The position numbers and the translations under genes are program-made. From assembly GCA_014529385.2 (NCBI GenBank), contig CM043953.1:91936842-92000841 (forward strand): 64,000 bases of DNA, in the 5' to 3' direction. Below are positions 33,359-45,704 of this stretch, piece after piece. The DNA is from Adiantum capillus-veneris (Eukaryota > Streptophyta > Polypodiopsida > Polypodiales > Pteridaceae). The notes under the pieces are model-generated. The model did not search any database and was not told the DNA's origin. It saw only the letters and a list, made by a program, of their open reading frames with translations. Positions within the stretch are counted from its first letter, which is position 1, and each line of letters begins with the position of its first letter.

Positions 33359-34752
33359 TTATCCCTTTGATTGTATGCCTTCCATCCATCTAGCATCTTC
33401 AAAAGGATAATTCTTAAACTTAATAAGATATCGTCGGATAGTCTTACCGCCTCTTAGTACCTTGTCTTCATGTCGGAGAATGGACTCGGCCTGCAGCACC
33501 TCTTCTTGGTCCTCGATCTCCGGTGGGTCTTCAATAGTTGGTTCTTGAGGTGGCTCTCCTTCGTAAGGCTTTAGTAGGCTCACATGGAAAGCAGTGTATG
33601 AGCCAATGGTTGGGCAACTTGAGTTGAGAGGCCATTTCATTGATTGGCCTAAGAATCTGGAAGGGACCATAGTACCTTTTTGCTAACTTAGCATAGTAAT
33701 TTTGGTGTCCCATAGGATTCTTGCCCGTCGTGTGCCTTAATCGAGACTTGGGAAATTTGAGTAAGACCCAAAAATTTTCTTTAAAGGCTTGGGCTCTTCT
33801 GTGCTTGTCAGCAAGCAGCCTTTTGCCTTTGCTGTGAGATTGAGATAGCATCCTTAATCTTTTGGAATGATTCTTGTAGGTCTCGGCTATACTTATCTGC
33901 AACGAAGATCTTCTCGTGTACCTTAAGTAGCAAGGGACTTTTTGATCTTCCCTCAATCACCTCAAAAGGTGCTTTTCCCATGGAAGTATGTACAATGTTA
34001 TTGTAAGCATACTTCACTAAGGGTAAGTACTTCTCCCATTGGGACCTTTGATCTACTTTCATTACATAGGCTTTTAGTAGATCGAGAATTGTTAGGTTAG
34101 CTATTTCACTTTGGCCATCCGTTTGCGGGTGAAAGGCCGAAGAGAAATTTAGCATTGTTCCTAAATTCTCAAAGAGACCCTTCCAAAAATTACTGGTCAT
34201 TCTAGGATCTCTATCCGACACTATGGACATTGGCAAGCCATGGTACTTGAAGATTTGTGAAATGAAGAGGGTTGCCATTTGATGGGCTTTGATAGTCTTT
34301 TTGAGCTTGTTTACTGAACCTGTCTACTATTGTCCATATTCCCGTATTCCCATGGATAGACTTAGGCAATCCAAAGATAAAATCCATGGATATGCTTTCC
34401 CATGGTGAATTAGGGATTGGCAAAGTTTGAAGCAATCCAAGTTGCTTCCCTCTATCAAACTTCCTCTTTTGGCATACCACACATTTAGAAACATACTCTT
34501 GTATGTTTACTTTCATGGTAGGCCAATAAAAATATGTTTCAATCCCATTTAGGGTAGACTGAATCCCTCTATGCCTTGCATAAGGACGAGCATGGGATTC
34601 ATACATTACTTTCTCACGTAGTTAGCTAGTAATACATAGTCTATTGCCATAGAGAAGATAACCATCTTGTAAAGTAAATGGTTCCTCTTTCTTTCCTAGT
34701 GCATGGGCTGAAATCACATCTCTAAAATCGGGATCAATAGCATACTCATCTA
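33359..34752 (-). pseudogene. Gypsy (chromovirus) integrase and chromodomain
   Basis: Reading leftwards from 34752: the RNase H-integrase linker (DEYAIDPDFRDV, LQDGYLLYGNRLCI), the zinc finger (HARPYARHRGIQSTL, then CVVCQKRKFDRGKQ), and the integrase core with IVDRFSKQ, SDRDPRMTSNFW and HPQTDGQSEI, so all three acidic catalytic positions remain. The post-core helix follows, then FHVSLLKPYEGEPP and a chromodomain (YLIKFKNYPFEDARWMEG near 33375-33430). Frameshifts lie near 34280, 33830 and 33670. The chromodomain places it among plant chromoviruses. RT is missing; an RNase H end is found at 35900-36000 beyond an insertion. Confidence 0.85.
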
Positions 34753-34755
34753 TGG
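34493..34755 (-). repeat. 260-bp direct repeat, left copy
   Basis: Part of the gypsy linker and zinc-finger coding sequence that is present again at 35639-35899 with few differences. The two copies flank the gene/LINE chimera at 34756-35628. Confidence 0.85.
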
Positions 34756-34985
34756 TTTTCACAAGCATGACCTGTGTTTTGGATTCATTCACCATTAGCC
34801 CACTATGCAAGCAAAAGATCTCAAGGACAACCATAAGCTTTTTTGTATCTTCTAAAGTGTGTCCTAGAAGCACTACATCATTCGCATACAACAAAAGCAT
34901 GATTACCGCATTGCAAATAGTGACCTCTTCAATGCCTTCTTTTTGCATAAAGTCAAGTACCATTTGTTTCAATTGATCGATGCAT
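34756..34985 (-). pseudogene. LINE reverse transcriptase fragment
   Basis: Minus-strand fragment around the RT catalytic box: MVLDFMQKEGIEEVTICNAV, then LLLYANDVVLLGHTLEDTKK and HSGLMVNESKTQVMLVKT. The box reads YAND where active LINEs have YADD, so one catalytic Asp is lost. Nearly identical to 43259-43489 on the plus strand, with which it shares the adjoining non-LINE sequence. By chance it reads in frame into the gypsy linker on its left. Confidence 0.85.
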
Positions 34986-35628
34986 AGTGCTTTCTATCTA
35001 TGTGGGCATGAAGGATCCTAGTGGAAAGGAAGAGAAAGTCAAATTTCGAATTGACTTTGAAGACCAAGGTCTCCCAGCAAGCCTTCTTTCCTCCCCAATA
35101 AAACGAATGAAAGTTGGTGCAAATGGTAGCAAGTACACTTGTGAAAATAAAATCATGTGCCTTAGTTTACAAAAGCATCTCAAAAAGCGCTTTCCATCCA
35201 CACAAACCACTGAACGCTATGGATAGAGATGATCGCACTAGCATTGATCTTACAAAGAAAATCTTGAAGAGAAGGATGAAGAAACTGAGGTAAACATATC
35301 TTAACCTGGTCAATTATCTATTGTTCCTTAGAACAAGTGTTAAATTTGTTTAAAATTATTTGCAGACGACATACCATGTTGATATGCTTGCAATGCATAC
35401 TGGAGGTTCATGCAACGTGCCCATGGGTAGGGATAGCTCACTTTGGCACTATTTGAGCCACCTGGGGCCATAGATTCTTTGAGTTGCCCACACAGAGATC
35501 TCCAAGAATGGTTCTGTGGAGCTGCTCGAGTGCAAAGCATTAAGTGCCATACTCGTTGAAGATTCCCCCATCCTAAGTGCTCACAAATATATGTTGGTGG
35601 ACCGAGAGGCGGCATTGTATGCCTTTAC
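34986..35628 (+). pseudogene. Unrecognised host-like gene fragment, copy 1 (two exons)
   Basis: Plus-strand remnant with an intron-like gap. Exon-like part 1 contains GMKDPSGKEEKVKFRID and CLSLQKHLKKRFPST with a frame change. A donor GAG|GTAAAC at about 35290 and an acceptor TTTGCAG at about 35366 join, in phase, to a second part with YHVDMLAMHTGGSCNVPMG, SLWHYLSHLGP and LSAILVEDSPILSAHKYML. One in-frame stop. I do not recognise the family. A longer copy lies at 42462-43250 on the other strand. The sequence ends abruptly at 35628. Confidence 0.5.
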
Positions 35629-35638
35629 TTTAGTATGT

Positions 35639-36000
35639 TTACTCTTGTATGTTTACTTTCATGGTAGGCGAATAGAAATATGTTTCAATCCCATTTAGGG
35701 TAGACTGAATCCCTCTATGCCTTGCATAAGGACGAGCATGGGATTCATACATTACTTTCTCACGTAGTTAGCTAGTAATACATAGTCTATTGCCATAGAG
35801 AAGATAACCATCTTGTAAAGTAAGTGGTTCTTCTTTCTTTCCTAGTGCAAGGGCTAAAATCACATCTCTAAAATCGGGATCAATAGCATACTCATCTATC
35901 ATAGAATATAGATCATTGTGAGTTGCTATGGAAACCTCATTCACTGTCGGCCGTCTTGAGAGTGCATCAGTTACTTGATTATGCTTGCCAGCATGTGAGC
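35639..36000 (-). pseudogene. Gypsy RNase H end and linker; right copy of 260-bp repeat
   Basis: 35639-35899 repeats 34493-34755. From 35900 to 36000 the minus strand adds the end of RNase H (AGKHNQVTDALSRRPTVNEV) expected just before the linker. The element is cut at about 36000 by unrelated sequence leading to a hAT fragment. Confidence 0.8.
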
Positions 36001-36129
36001 AATATGAAAATGAAATTGCGAAAGGAAAGTATGTTTGTGTAGAGATGTACATTTTTGTAATACGTGATATCTTTGTTGTTATTTTAGTTATGTATTCATT
36101 GTTCCATGCTTTCTTGAATAGGTTATTTG

Positions 36130-36960
36130 AGATGGAAGAAAATGTTGGACCTAATGATAGAACCCAAATTCAAACTAACAAGAAAAAAAGGCACCTGGGA
36201 TAGAGTGGCAATATGCAATTAACATCGATGACCGATTCATAGATTGGGAGCATAAGCTATGCCATACAAGAAGATCTGGTGGGGCACCTCGAATAAGGGA
36301 ACATTTTCTAGGGGGTCCCATGAAACGGGGTCGCACATGTACCCACCCCAGTGCAACTACAATGGTCAAACGCATGAGGGAAGAAATTTCAAAAAAGGAA
36401 TCAAAGAAACATTACACATCTACTACGAATGTCTCAAGGATGAAAGAACATATTGGTTCCAACCAAAAAACTCCAGAAGCATTGCTGACTTGCAATCCAA
36501 ATCTCAATGTGCAGCCAAAAAGGAATCTCAATGTGCAACCGAAAAGGAATCTACCCAGTGCATCTTCATCAAAGCGTCATTTTGACTTGGGAAAGGTGTT
36601 GATGCGTCAAACGTCATTGCAAGAAAGCTTACGTAACGGTCTACTCGATGATGCACAACTCGCTCTTACTCAAGCGATTTTTCTTTTCAGAAAGTGCTAT
36701 GATGATGGTGGACAATGAGCATTGGAAGAGAGCATGGAATAAAATGGGTGAGTTTGGATCAAGGTTTTCACCGCCCACGTATGATCTATTGGAGAAATGA
36801 TATATTCAAGTAAAAGAATGTGTGCAAAGGATAATTCTTAGCAATAGACAGCTTTCTAGATGTACCATAGCCAACGAAGACTGGTCCAATGTACAAAGAA
36901 AACCACTAATTAATTTAATGATTGTTTCAGATAGAGGTGAAACATTTGTTCGTGCTGTGA
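36130..36960 (+). pseudogene. hAT transposase fragment 2 (BED and DUF659 start)
   Basis: An acceptor-like TAG precedes the start MEENVGPNDR (36132). A degraded BED finger follows (DDRFIDWEHKLCH...APRIREHFLGG near 36220-36310), a Lys/Asn-rich spacer with a small internal repeat (NLNVQPKRNLNVQPKRNL), and the start of the catalytic region (HWKRAWNKMGEFGSRFSPP near 36720, PPTYDLLEK, then NVQRKPLINLMIVSDRGETF near 36890). It stops near 36960; no dimerisation domain is found. A different hAT lineage from the one at 9765. Confidence 0.75.
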
Positions 36961-37671
36961 TAGTCTCACTGCTTCTTGCTCTTTCTCTGTGAGCTTTGCC
37001 CCCATGCTCTCCTTGACCTTGCTCAACTCCATTCCAGTCCCTTCCACCATAAGAGCAAGCTCTTGTCTTGTGAATGTCACTGTCTCCTCATGTATATCAT
37101 GGGTGCTAACGGTGACATCTCTGGACGCGAAGTCCACTGGCCTATCCAGGATAAAATGCATGAGCAAAGTAGAGCGGTGCATTTGCATTATGGAGTGGAT
37201 GGCCGTACACCTCTAGGAAGATTCTCTCAGTGTTAAAGTTTGTGTCATTATTTTGGCACCTTTACACCTTCCATCTTCCCTTCTTGATCTCACCTTCTGG
37301 GCATGACCATATCTCTTTGCATTAGGAAGTGAATGGGGTATAGGAGGGCCTCTTTATTTGGCAGTTTAAGGGAATGATTAAAGCTTAAGACAAGTTTGAC
37401 CAAGCTTAAAAGAGAGGGCCAAAATGCCTATGCTGAGATTTAAAAAAAACCATTTTCATATTTTGTATTTGAAAATAGTCTATTTAGTAACCCAAAAGAC
37501 ATGTGGGTAAATGAATTTTAAAATGTCTTTTTCCCACCCCTCTTCTCTCTCTAACATAAAAACACACTCTCTCACTTAGATCTCATGAAAGGAGGCACTT
37601 TTCAGTCCCCTCTGGCAGAAAAGCATATTTTTTACATTCTCTCATTGCATTCTCTCTCTACGACGTGAGCC

Positions 37672-37724
<53 letters not shown>

Positions 37725-38161
37725 CCTTTACTCTCTTGTCACTTTTTCCTCCCAATCATTAAGGGGAAATTCTTTGCTGCCTACTTCTGACGTAAAGTGC
37801 AGATCCTCCAAGGTTGCAGATCCGCTCTCTCTCCTATTCTCTCTTTATTTATTGTATTTCTCCCTCCCACTCCCTCTCTCTTTTCTCCCCCTCATGCTTC
37901 TTCCACTCCAGCTCTAGGTGAGAGCAATGGAAAACTCCATTACCTCTGTGTGCATCAGCATCTATCTCTCTACACTTATGATCAAAAATTTGAATTGAAA
38001 CGAGAGTGAGTTACACTCCCTCTCTTTCTTCCCTCCATGACATAATCCTTTTCTCTTATCTCTGAGTACTCTCTAATTCTTCCTTCCATAGCTAGCTTCA
38101 CTTGCTTGTAGTAGTCACCATTACACAGTCTTTCTCTAAGTTTCTTGATTAGCTAACGGAA
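36961..38161. other. Gap with (TC)n and pyrimidine-rich leader
   Basis: A minus-strand frame at 36910-37188 (HFILDRPVDFASRDVTV, TFTRQELALMVEGTGM) is unrecognised. A (TC)n run lies at 37672-37720, with other pyrimidine-rich runs up to 37900. The last 260 bases before 38162 could be the promoter or leader of the next locus, but I see no convincing TATA box. Confidence 0.4.
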
Positions 38162-38812
38162 ATGTCATTCAATCCCCTACCACTGCAAGAAATCACTAAC
38201 AAGACAAAACGATATCAATTAAACATTGATTTGGAGCAAGAGTACGCTATTGTGCAACTTGGCACATCTAATCTCAATACTGCAGATCAGATACGAAACC
38301 TTGGGTGCAAGGCAATCAACTTATGGTTCAATGGCCATATTTACCCAGGCGATCCAATGACCAATGCATCACCGCCCTTTCTTGACGTCACTGAGCTACT
38401 GCGTTTTATTGAGATGGTAGAGACGGATTATTTGGCTACTACTAGAGATCGTATTTAGCTTTCACCAATAAAAGGGAATCAAGGAAACGTTGCTTTGCTG
38501 CCTATTCATCATTGCAAGAGAAGTACGTGAAAGACATTCAGCAAGTCAGAGAGGAAGCCAACGAGAAGACGAAGCAGCTAAACGATGAGATGACAAAGCT
38601 TAATAAAAAAGTAGAGCATAAAAAAATGGAGCAAGAGTACCGGTTAGATAATTACGTTCAGCTACATAACATTGCACATAATATGCACCGACGAATCGAT
38701 CATCTCACACACATTCCCTTGGGCTACCACATTTGCAAGCGCAAGAGACATGCAATGTCTATACTATCTTCAAGCGATAGATCTCGAAAGAAACGTATCC
38801 GTCAAACTCGGT
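38162..38812 (+). pseudogene. Decayed multi-domain locus, N-terminal exon with coiled coil
   Basis: Opens MSFNPLPLQEITNKTKRY at 38162 and runs 98 codons to a stop. A one-base shift then continues it in frame (YLAFTNKRESRKRCF) into a heptad-rich coiled coil (KYVKDIQQVREEANEKTK ... LNDEMTKLNKKVEHKKMEQ, 38522-38640) and a basic end (ICKRKRH, RSRKKRIRQT). The end at GG|GTAGGG-like donor 38811 and an acceptor TGCAG at 38878-38882 suggest an intron. No known family for this part. It is read as one locus with the pieces up to 41820 because all lie on the same strand in consecutive order with no gypsy or LINE signature. Confidence 0.45.
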
Positions 38813-38882
38813 AGGGATACAATTGCAAGCTTCTACTTTTTTACATTTTTTAAGGTTGCTGTAATATTATTTCAATATGCAG

Positions 38883-39975
38883 GAACTTAGCTTGGATGAT
38901 GATGGGAATTGATTTCGACGCTCAAACATCTGGACATACTCTGCTGCAACATATTATCAAGCCAAAGGACTTGGTGGAGCTATTGAATGATCCATCCAAT
39001 GCTAGCATTTCTAATGTTTTACGCTATAAGTATTTCAATGAGCTAAAGAGCATTGTGTCTCCGCAGAAGATGATAGAGGTGTGTGACAACGTAGGAATAA
39101 GTTCCAAGGCCTACGAAGCTTTGTATAGAATTGTCACACTAGGTCACATGACAAAAGGTTAGTTAGGTTGCTAGTTAGGTTGCTACCAACACCTTACAGT
39201 ATCAACGTTGAGAAAAGGTGCGCAAATAATGATGTTGCAAGCTTGTTGGGTGGATTTCAATATCTGGAGGTTGCCATGCCATCAGAAGAGAGCAAATCCT
39301 TCCGTTACAACGAGCTCAATAATGTTTGTTGACTTGTTGAAGCTCCAGGGGTCAATGATTAGATTTTATGGGTTGACATAGGAAGAGTGTGATGGCAAAG
39401 TTATATTTTTAATGAAGCTTGATGAGTGCCAAATTTTCAAAGGTCAATGACTCAAAAGGGTAAGATTTACGCTTATGAACAGAGCCTTGGTGGGCATCGA
39501 TATTGAGCTAAATTCCAACGAGAAAGGAAACACCTGTTTAGGTATTCACTCGGAGAAGAATATTTATGGCTGGCAGCTTTTCATCTCCCGCATGAGATAC
39601 ATGACTCCCTCAAATGGAATTTAGATCACGCCCCAATCGTTGATGTCATTCAACAATAAGAAGAAGGACAACGATTGCAGGTTTCAGGTCTGGGCACGTT
39701 TCAAGTGGAGTGGCATTTGGCAGGAGACTTGAAAACTCTCAAGTGTATGTTAGGGTGCAAGCAAGGTGCAATGACCCTATTTCCATGCATTTAATGGTGC
39801 CACAATAAAGTGTCATTGTGGTAACTGAGGGCAAGGGTGCAAAGGTCAGCAAGTCAAAGGACAGTAAGGATAAAGGTGGCAAAGATGCAGTCGACTCTGC
39901 GAAAGGTGTGCCCACTACACAAATGTTAAGTATGGAGCCTGATTTACCCTTGTAATTTTCTGTGGTAAAAGAGCA
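38883..39975 (+). pseudogene. Decayed locus, possible DDE-type (RNase H-like) core
   Basis: Reads GIDFDAQTSGHTLLQHII, NVLRYKYFNELKSIVSP and DNVGISSKAYEALYRIVT, then LLPTPYSINVEKRC. After shifts it shows IFLMKLDECQIFKG (39405-39445) and RFTLMNRALVGIDIEL, later WHLAGDLKTLKCMLGC followed by FPCI-WC (39718-39785), and a Lys-rich tail. The layout resembles multi-copy, RNase H-fold transposase-like proteins: a helical SxxAYxxL block, an LP-x-Y block, KLD with the first acid, GDLK with the second acid, and a Cys-rich CxxC insert. This is inference from memory, not a search result. A 12-bp duplication at about 39161-39184 and at least six stops show decay. Confidence 0.4.
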
Positions 39976-39979
39976 CATT

Positions 39980-40698
39980 TGTAAGGCCCCCATTATGAGG
40001 AGAAGCCATCGTGCGTGAAGGAAAATCACTCACCGGTAACCAAAATTCACGGACAAGAATCAGGGGCAACTTTAGAGGCCTCGGGGGCGGAGGCCCCCGA
40101 GACTTTTTTTTTGCCAGAATATTCCTTTTCGCTGGAATATTATGGCCGGACGGCGACCGGAAAGTGGTTGGAAAACAACCGGTCGGTTGGCTGGTGGCCG
40201 GTAGTCAATGGCCGGTGGCCAGTGGTCGAAAGTCAATAGCCGGTGACCGATGGCCGAATTCAAAAGCGGACTTGTCTTCTCAAGGGCTGCCACACATGGG
40301 CGGATTGGAGGGTCCGATTTGGACTTATTCGCACAAGGGCGCCTACACATGGCTGTCTCTCATAAGAGAGGGCAACCCTTTTGGCCTATAAAAGGAGGCC
40401 ATTTCTACACACATTTCATAGTGTGTGAAGTTGATGCAACAAGGTGAGTGTGAGGTGGTGAGAGTGAAGCAAGGCGGGAGCTCCATTAAGGGTATAATCC
40501 CTTTGTAAACTACTCCTTGTTTTGAAGTACTAAAGCCATTGAGTGGCTGCTTTCCCGTGGACGTAGCCCACATTGGGTGAACCACGTATATCGTGTGTAC
40601 TCTCTCTCTCTACTCTACAATCTTGTGTATGTAAATTTGTCTCTCTCCATTAAGTAATCTACTCAATTATCTATTTAGCTACGTCTTATTTTCTAACA
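39980..40698 (+). repeat. Candidate solo LTR interrupting the locus
   Basis: Starts TGTAAGGCCCCC and ends TTCTAACA, with TG...CA ends, a TATA-like CTATAAAAGGAGG at 40386 and pyrimidine-rich sequence after it. GGCCGGT-type repeats fill 40140-40260. No target duplication found at these edges, so the limits are tentative. Confidence 0.4.
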
Positions 40699-40699
40699 A

Positions 40700-41088
40700 C
40701 AAACAATGGGTAAAGCACTACAATAATGGTTTCAAGGTTTCCTCAGTTGTAACCAGAGTGTACCCCCTAATCAAGACATGGACGATCCAAATTGGGATCC
40801 TATTCTATCGATTCCACTGATAAATGTGCATGTGTGCACTCTTCATGTTTGCCTACGAATTCTTAACAAGTTGCTTATGCTTTATATTAATTATTCTTGG
40901 AATATGGAGCGTGCAAAAAGAAGAGAAGAGTGTATAAGATAACTTGAATCATTCAAGTGTTGGTCTACATGGGGGTGCATTGAGTTATCAAGGGACAAGA
41001 AGGCATCTGGAAGTACACAAGATTGTCCTAATAAAATATGTATGGATGGTAGTAAAGCTAGGCATTTGTTTTCATACTATTTGTGGTA
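40700..41088 (+). pseudogene. Decayed locus, continuation after the LTR-like insert
   Basis: Frame DDPNWDPILSIPLINVHV ... TLHVCLRILNKLLMLYI (40781-40890), NMERAKRREECIR, WGCIELSRDKKASGS, ARHLFSYYLW. In RNase H-fold transposases a His-rich helical stretch like LHVCLRILNKLL often follows the second catalytic acid, which would fit the core before the insert. Two stops. It leads directly into the Lys/Glu-rich region of the histone-like part. Confidence 0.4.
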
Positions 41089-41821
41089 ATCAAAGTAATA
41101 CCAAGCGACCTGATTGCTCAAGCACAAGAGGCCATGAGAAGGAAAAAAATGAAAGAGATGAAAAAGAAACAGGTAGCTGAGAAGGAAGCATAAAGAATTC
41201 AAGAAGAACAAAGAAGACAAAAGGAGTTAGAGGGGTGGCAAAGCCAAAGCCTAGAGAGCTCACTTGGAAAACTTACAAGCATGAGTAGCAGAGGCAGAGA
41301 GGAAGGCGACAGAGGACAGAGCTCAAGCGACCCAACAAGCAAAGGCTAGGACTCATCAAGGCCTTCAAAAATTCCTCAAAGAGTCAAGCAATGTGCAAAG
41401 AGGAAGAAGGACAAGGCAACGCCTGAAGAACAACAGGCCCAAGAGAAGAGGAAAAAAAAGTACAAAAATGATCCTCCGCAATGGGTCAGGCAGGCAGCTC
41501 CTCCACCACCACCAACATCACAAAAAAAAAGAATATGGAAGACATGAACAGTTGCTTTGTGGGAGATCCAAAAGTATCAAAAGAGCATCGAGCCCATCAT
41601 ATCCAAAGCGGCCTTCTCTCGGGTGGTGAGAGAGATAATGGATGAATACAATGATTCTCTTAAGTGCATACAACGTGCAACTTTAGTGGCCCTATAGGAT
41701 GTCGTCAAAGACATTTTGGTGTGTAGCTATTTCAGGAGTTTCCTGTATGGTGCATGATGCTAAGCGCGTAACCTTGAAAAATATGAATTTAGCTCTAGCA
41801 ATCAAGTTGCAAAATAAAGGA
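41089..41821 (+). pseudogene. Histone H3-like domain behind a long charged tail
   Basis: One frame runs from 41089 to about 41748 with only four stops (41191, 41347, 41545, 41695). First comes a Lys/Glu/Gln-rich tail of about 150 codons (RRKKMKEMKKKQVAEKEA, KRKKDKATPEEQQAQEKRKK), then from 41548 the histone H3 fold: TVALWEIQKYQKS (canonical H3 has TVALREIRKYQKS), AAFSRVVREI, LVAL-DVVKDILV and, after a one-base shift at about 41748, DAKRVTLKNMNLALAI (canonical HAKRVT...IQLARRI). Helix order alphaN, 1, 2, 3 is kept. Loop 1 seems one residue longer than in canonical H3, a trait also seen in centromeric H3. The usual H3 N-terminal tail is absent. It is a pseudogene now. Either a highly diverged H3 variant or a histone module of a transposon-like fusion protein. 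Confidence 0.75.
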
Positions 41822-41925
41822 TGCCTCCATAAGAATTAATTTATCCCATGTACTCTCTCTTAATGAGATTTATAATATTTCCATATAATATGAAAGAGTC
41901 AATTTTTTACCATTCCGTGCAATTG

Positions 41926-42150
41926 TATAACTTGATTTTATACATTGTTGTTTTTAAGTATTAGAATTGTTCAAGCTGTAAAATTCAAATTGACCTCGAC
42001 AATGCAAGCATCCGTCAATCGGAGGACACCTCTCGGGTATAGCTTGATTTTATACATTGTTTTTTTTAAGTATTAGAATTGTTCAAGTTGTAAAATTCAA
42101 ATTGACCTCGACAATGCAAGCATCCTTCGATCAGAGGACACCTCTCGGGG
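41926..42150. repeat. 112-bp tandem duplication
   Basis: Two copies with period 112 (landmark CTTGATTTTATACATTGTT at 41931 and 42043), ending in GACACCTCTCGGG, followed by a short A-run. A few substitutions separate them. It lies 100 bp after the histone-like fold. Confidence 0.9.
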
Positions 42151-42461
42151 ATTTCTTAAAAAAAAAATGGACGTAAGAAGGCAATAGGACCACCATGGTG
42201 GGTTGGCGGCGCCCGATGGGTTCGAACGATGCAAAAAAAAGGCTTGCTTATAGTTTGACCCTGTCAGGTGATGCCCTGCATCATGATGGTCCCATTGACA
42301 GGTGGTGTCCCCCAGTCGACGGGTGCTTGCATGGGTGAGGTTTTGTGCACGTGTTACATAAATGAAATTTATTGGACAATATGAATTAGAAAAAACCGAG
42401 TACAGAATGTTGACAAAAATCGATAAATTTTTTTATATTATGTATTGATTTGGATATTACA
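42151..42461. other. Short unassigned stretch
   Basis: Nothing recognised. It contains inverted GGTGGTGTCCCCC and GACACCTCTCGGGG-like segments related to the end of the preceding duplication. Confidence 0.35.
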
Positions 42462-43250
42462 TCATGGTCGATTAGTTTTTCTACGAATTACATCTGTGGG
42501 TATGGGGCGAATGGCTGACTTGATGCCAAGGGATTTTACAATTTCCTCTGGGTTTGTCATCCCTTGACCTACGCTTAAGGTGTAGTGGGAGAGGACTGAT
42601 CCAAGGTGCTTGCCTGTAAAGGCATACAATGCCGCCTCTCGGTCCACCAACATATATTTGTGAGCACTTAGGATGGGGGAATCTTCAACGAGTATGGCAC
42701 TTAATGCTTTGTACTCAAGAAGCTCCACAGAACCATTCTTGGAGATCTCTGTGTGGGCAACTCAAAGAATCGATGGCCCCAGGTGGCTCAAATAATGCCA
42801 AAGTGAGCTATCCCTACCCATGGGCACGTTGCATGAACCTCCAGTACGCATTGCAAGCTTATCAACATGGTATGTCGTCTGCAAAGAATTTTAAACAAAT
42901 TTAACACTTGTTCTAAGGAACAATAGATAATTGACCAGGTTAAGATATGTTTACCTTAGTTTCTTCATCCTTCTCTTTAAGATTTTCTTTGTAAGATCAA
43001 TGCTAGTGCGATCATCTCTATCCATAGCGTTCAATGGTTTGTGTGGATGGAAAGCGCTTTTTGAGATGCTTTTGTAAATTGAGGCACATGATTTTATTTT
43101 CACAAGTGTACTTGCTACCATTTGCACCAACTTTCGTTCGTTTTATTGGGGAGGAAAGAAGGCTTGCTGGGAGACCTTGGTCTTCAAAGTCAATTCAAAA
43201 TTTGACTTTCTCTTCCTTTCCACTAGGATCCTTCATGCCCACATAGATAG
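42462..43250 (-). pseudogene. Unrecognised host-like gene fragment, copy 2 (two exons)
   Basis: Longer copy of the fragment at 34986-35628, on the opposite strand and nearly identical from 42616 on. The second exon continues past the shared part: LYAFTGKHLGSVLSHYTLS, GMTNPEEIVKSLGI, RPIPTDVIRRKTNRP and a stop at 42462-42464, so this is probably the true C-terminus. Exon 2 begins at an acceptor near 42875 (TTTGCAG on the minus strand) and has one in-frame stop (near 42769). Exon 1 includes KEEKVKF and HLKKR-like segments to about 43245. I do not know the family. It abuts a LINE RT fragment at 43259. Confidence 0.5.
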
Positions 43251-43258
43251 AAAGCACT

Positions 43259-45180
<1,922 letters not shown>

Positions 45181-45187
45181 GGGGGGG

Positions 45188-45263
<76 letters not shown>

Positions 45264-45532
45264 AAGCAAGTGATGGAGATGATGATAAGCATCACAAGTA
45301 CATTGGAGTGTTAATGCACAAGCTGCATGCTGCAAGCTAACTGCTAAGATCATGCATGCTACAAGTCGTTGTGCAATCTCAAGAAGAAAATGGTGGGGAA
45401 GCCGGCTGTCTTGTATAAGCTGGCTATCAAGCCCAACCATTTAAGGTGCCAGTTTGTTTGCAATCTTAACAACCAATCATGGGACTTGCTGCAAGGCGAC
45501 TTGTGAGTGCATCAAGAAGAACGCTATGAAGC
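45181..45532. repeat. (AG)n tract and short unassigned sequence
   Basis: (AG)n to 45260 on the 5' side of the minus-strand SINE. Then about 270 bases with no recognisable feature up to the LTR element; GAAGC at 45528-45532 is the target duplication of that element. Confidence 0.6.
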
Positions 45533-45704
45533 TGTAAGAAACTAGGCAACTAGGCTCTATTGGATCCTCCTCCCAACCTCCCTTTATAGGTGGGCTCCTA
45601 GCCCCTTGCCCTAGACGGATCCCCTGTCCACACTGCCTAGCCTGGCCCTTGGCCGTAGTCCTTGCCTAGCCTAGTTCTTAGGGTACAGGACCCGTGTCCT
45701 GACA
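45533..45704 (-). repeat. 3' LTR of element D
   Basis: 172 bp, TGTAAGAAACTAGG ... GTCCTGACA as written on the plus strand. It differs from the other LTR at only a few positions. Confidence 0.88.

Noticed and set aside
34622-34972. A real fusion protein of LINE RT and gypsy linker
   Set aside because: The frame crosses a junction between two unrelated elements and is best explained by chance after insertion.
41548-41821. Functional CENH3 or H3 gene
   Set aside because: Two in-frame stops and a frameshift fall in the fold, and the canonical tail is missing; recorded as a pseudogene.
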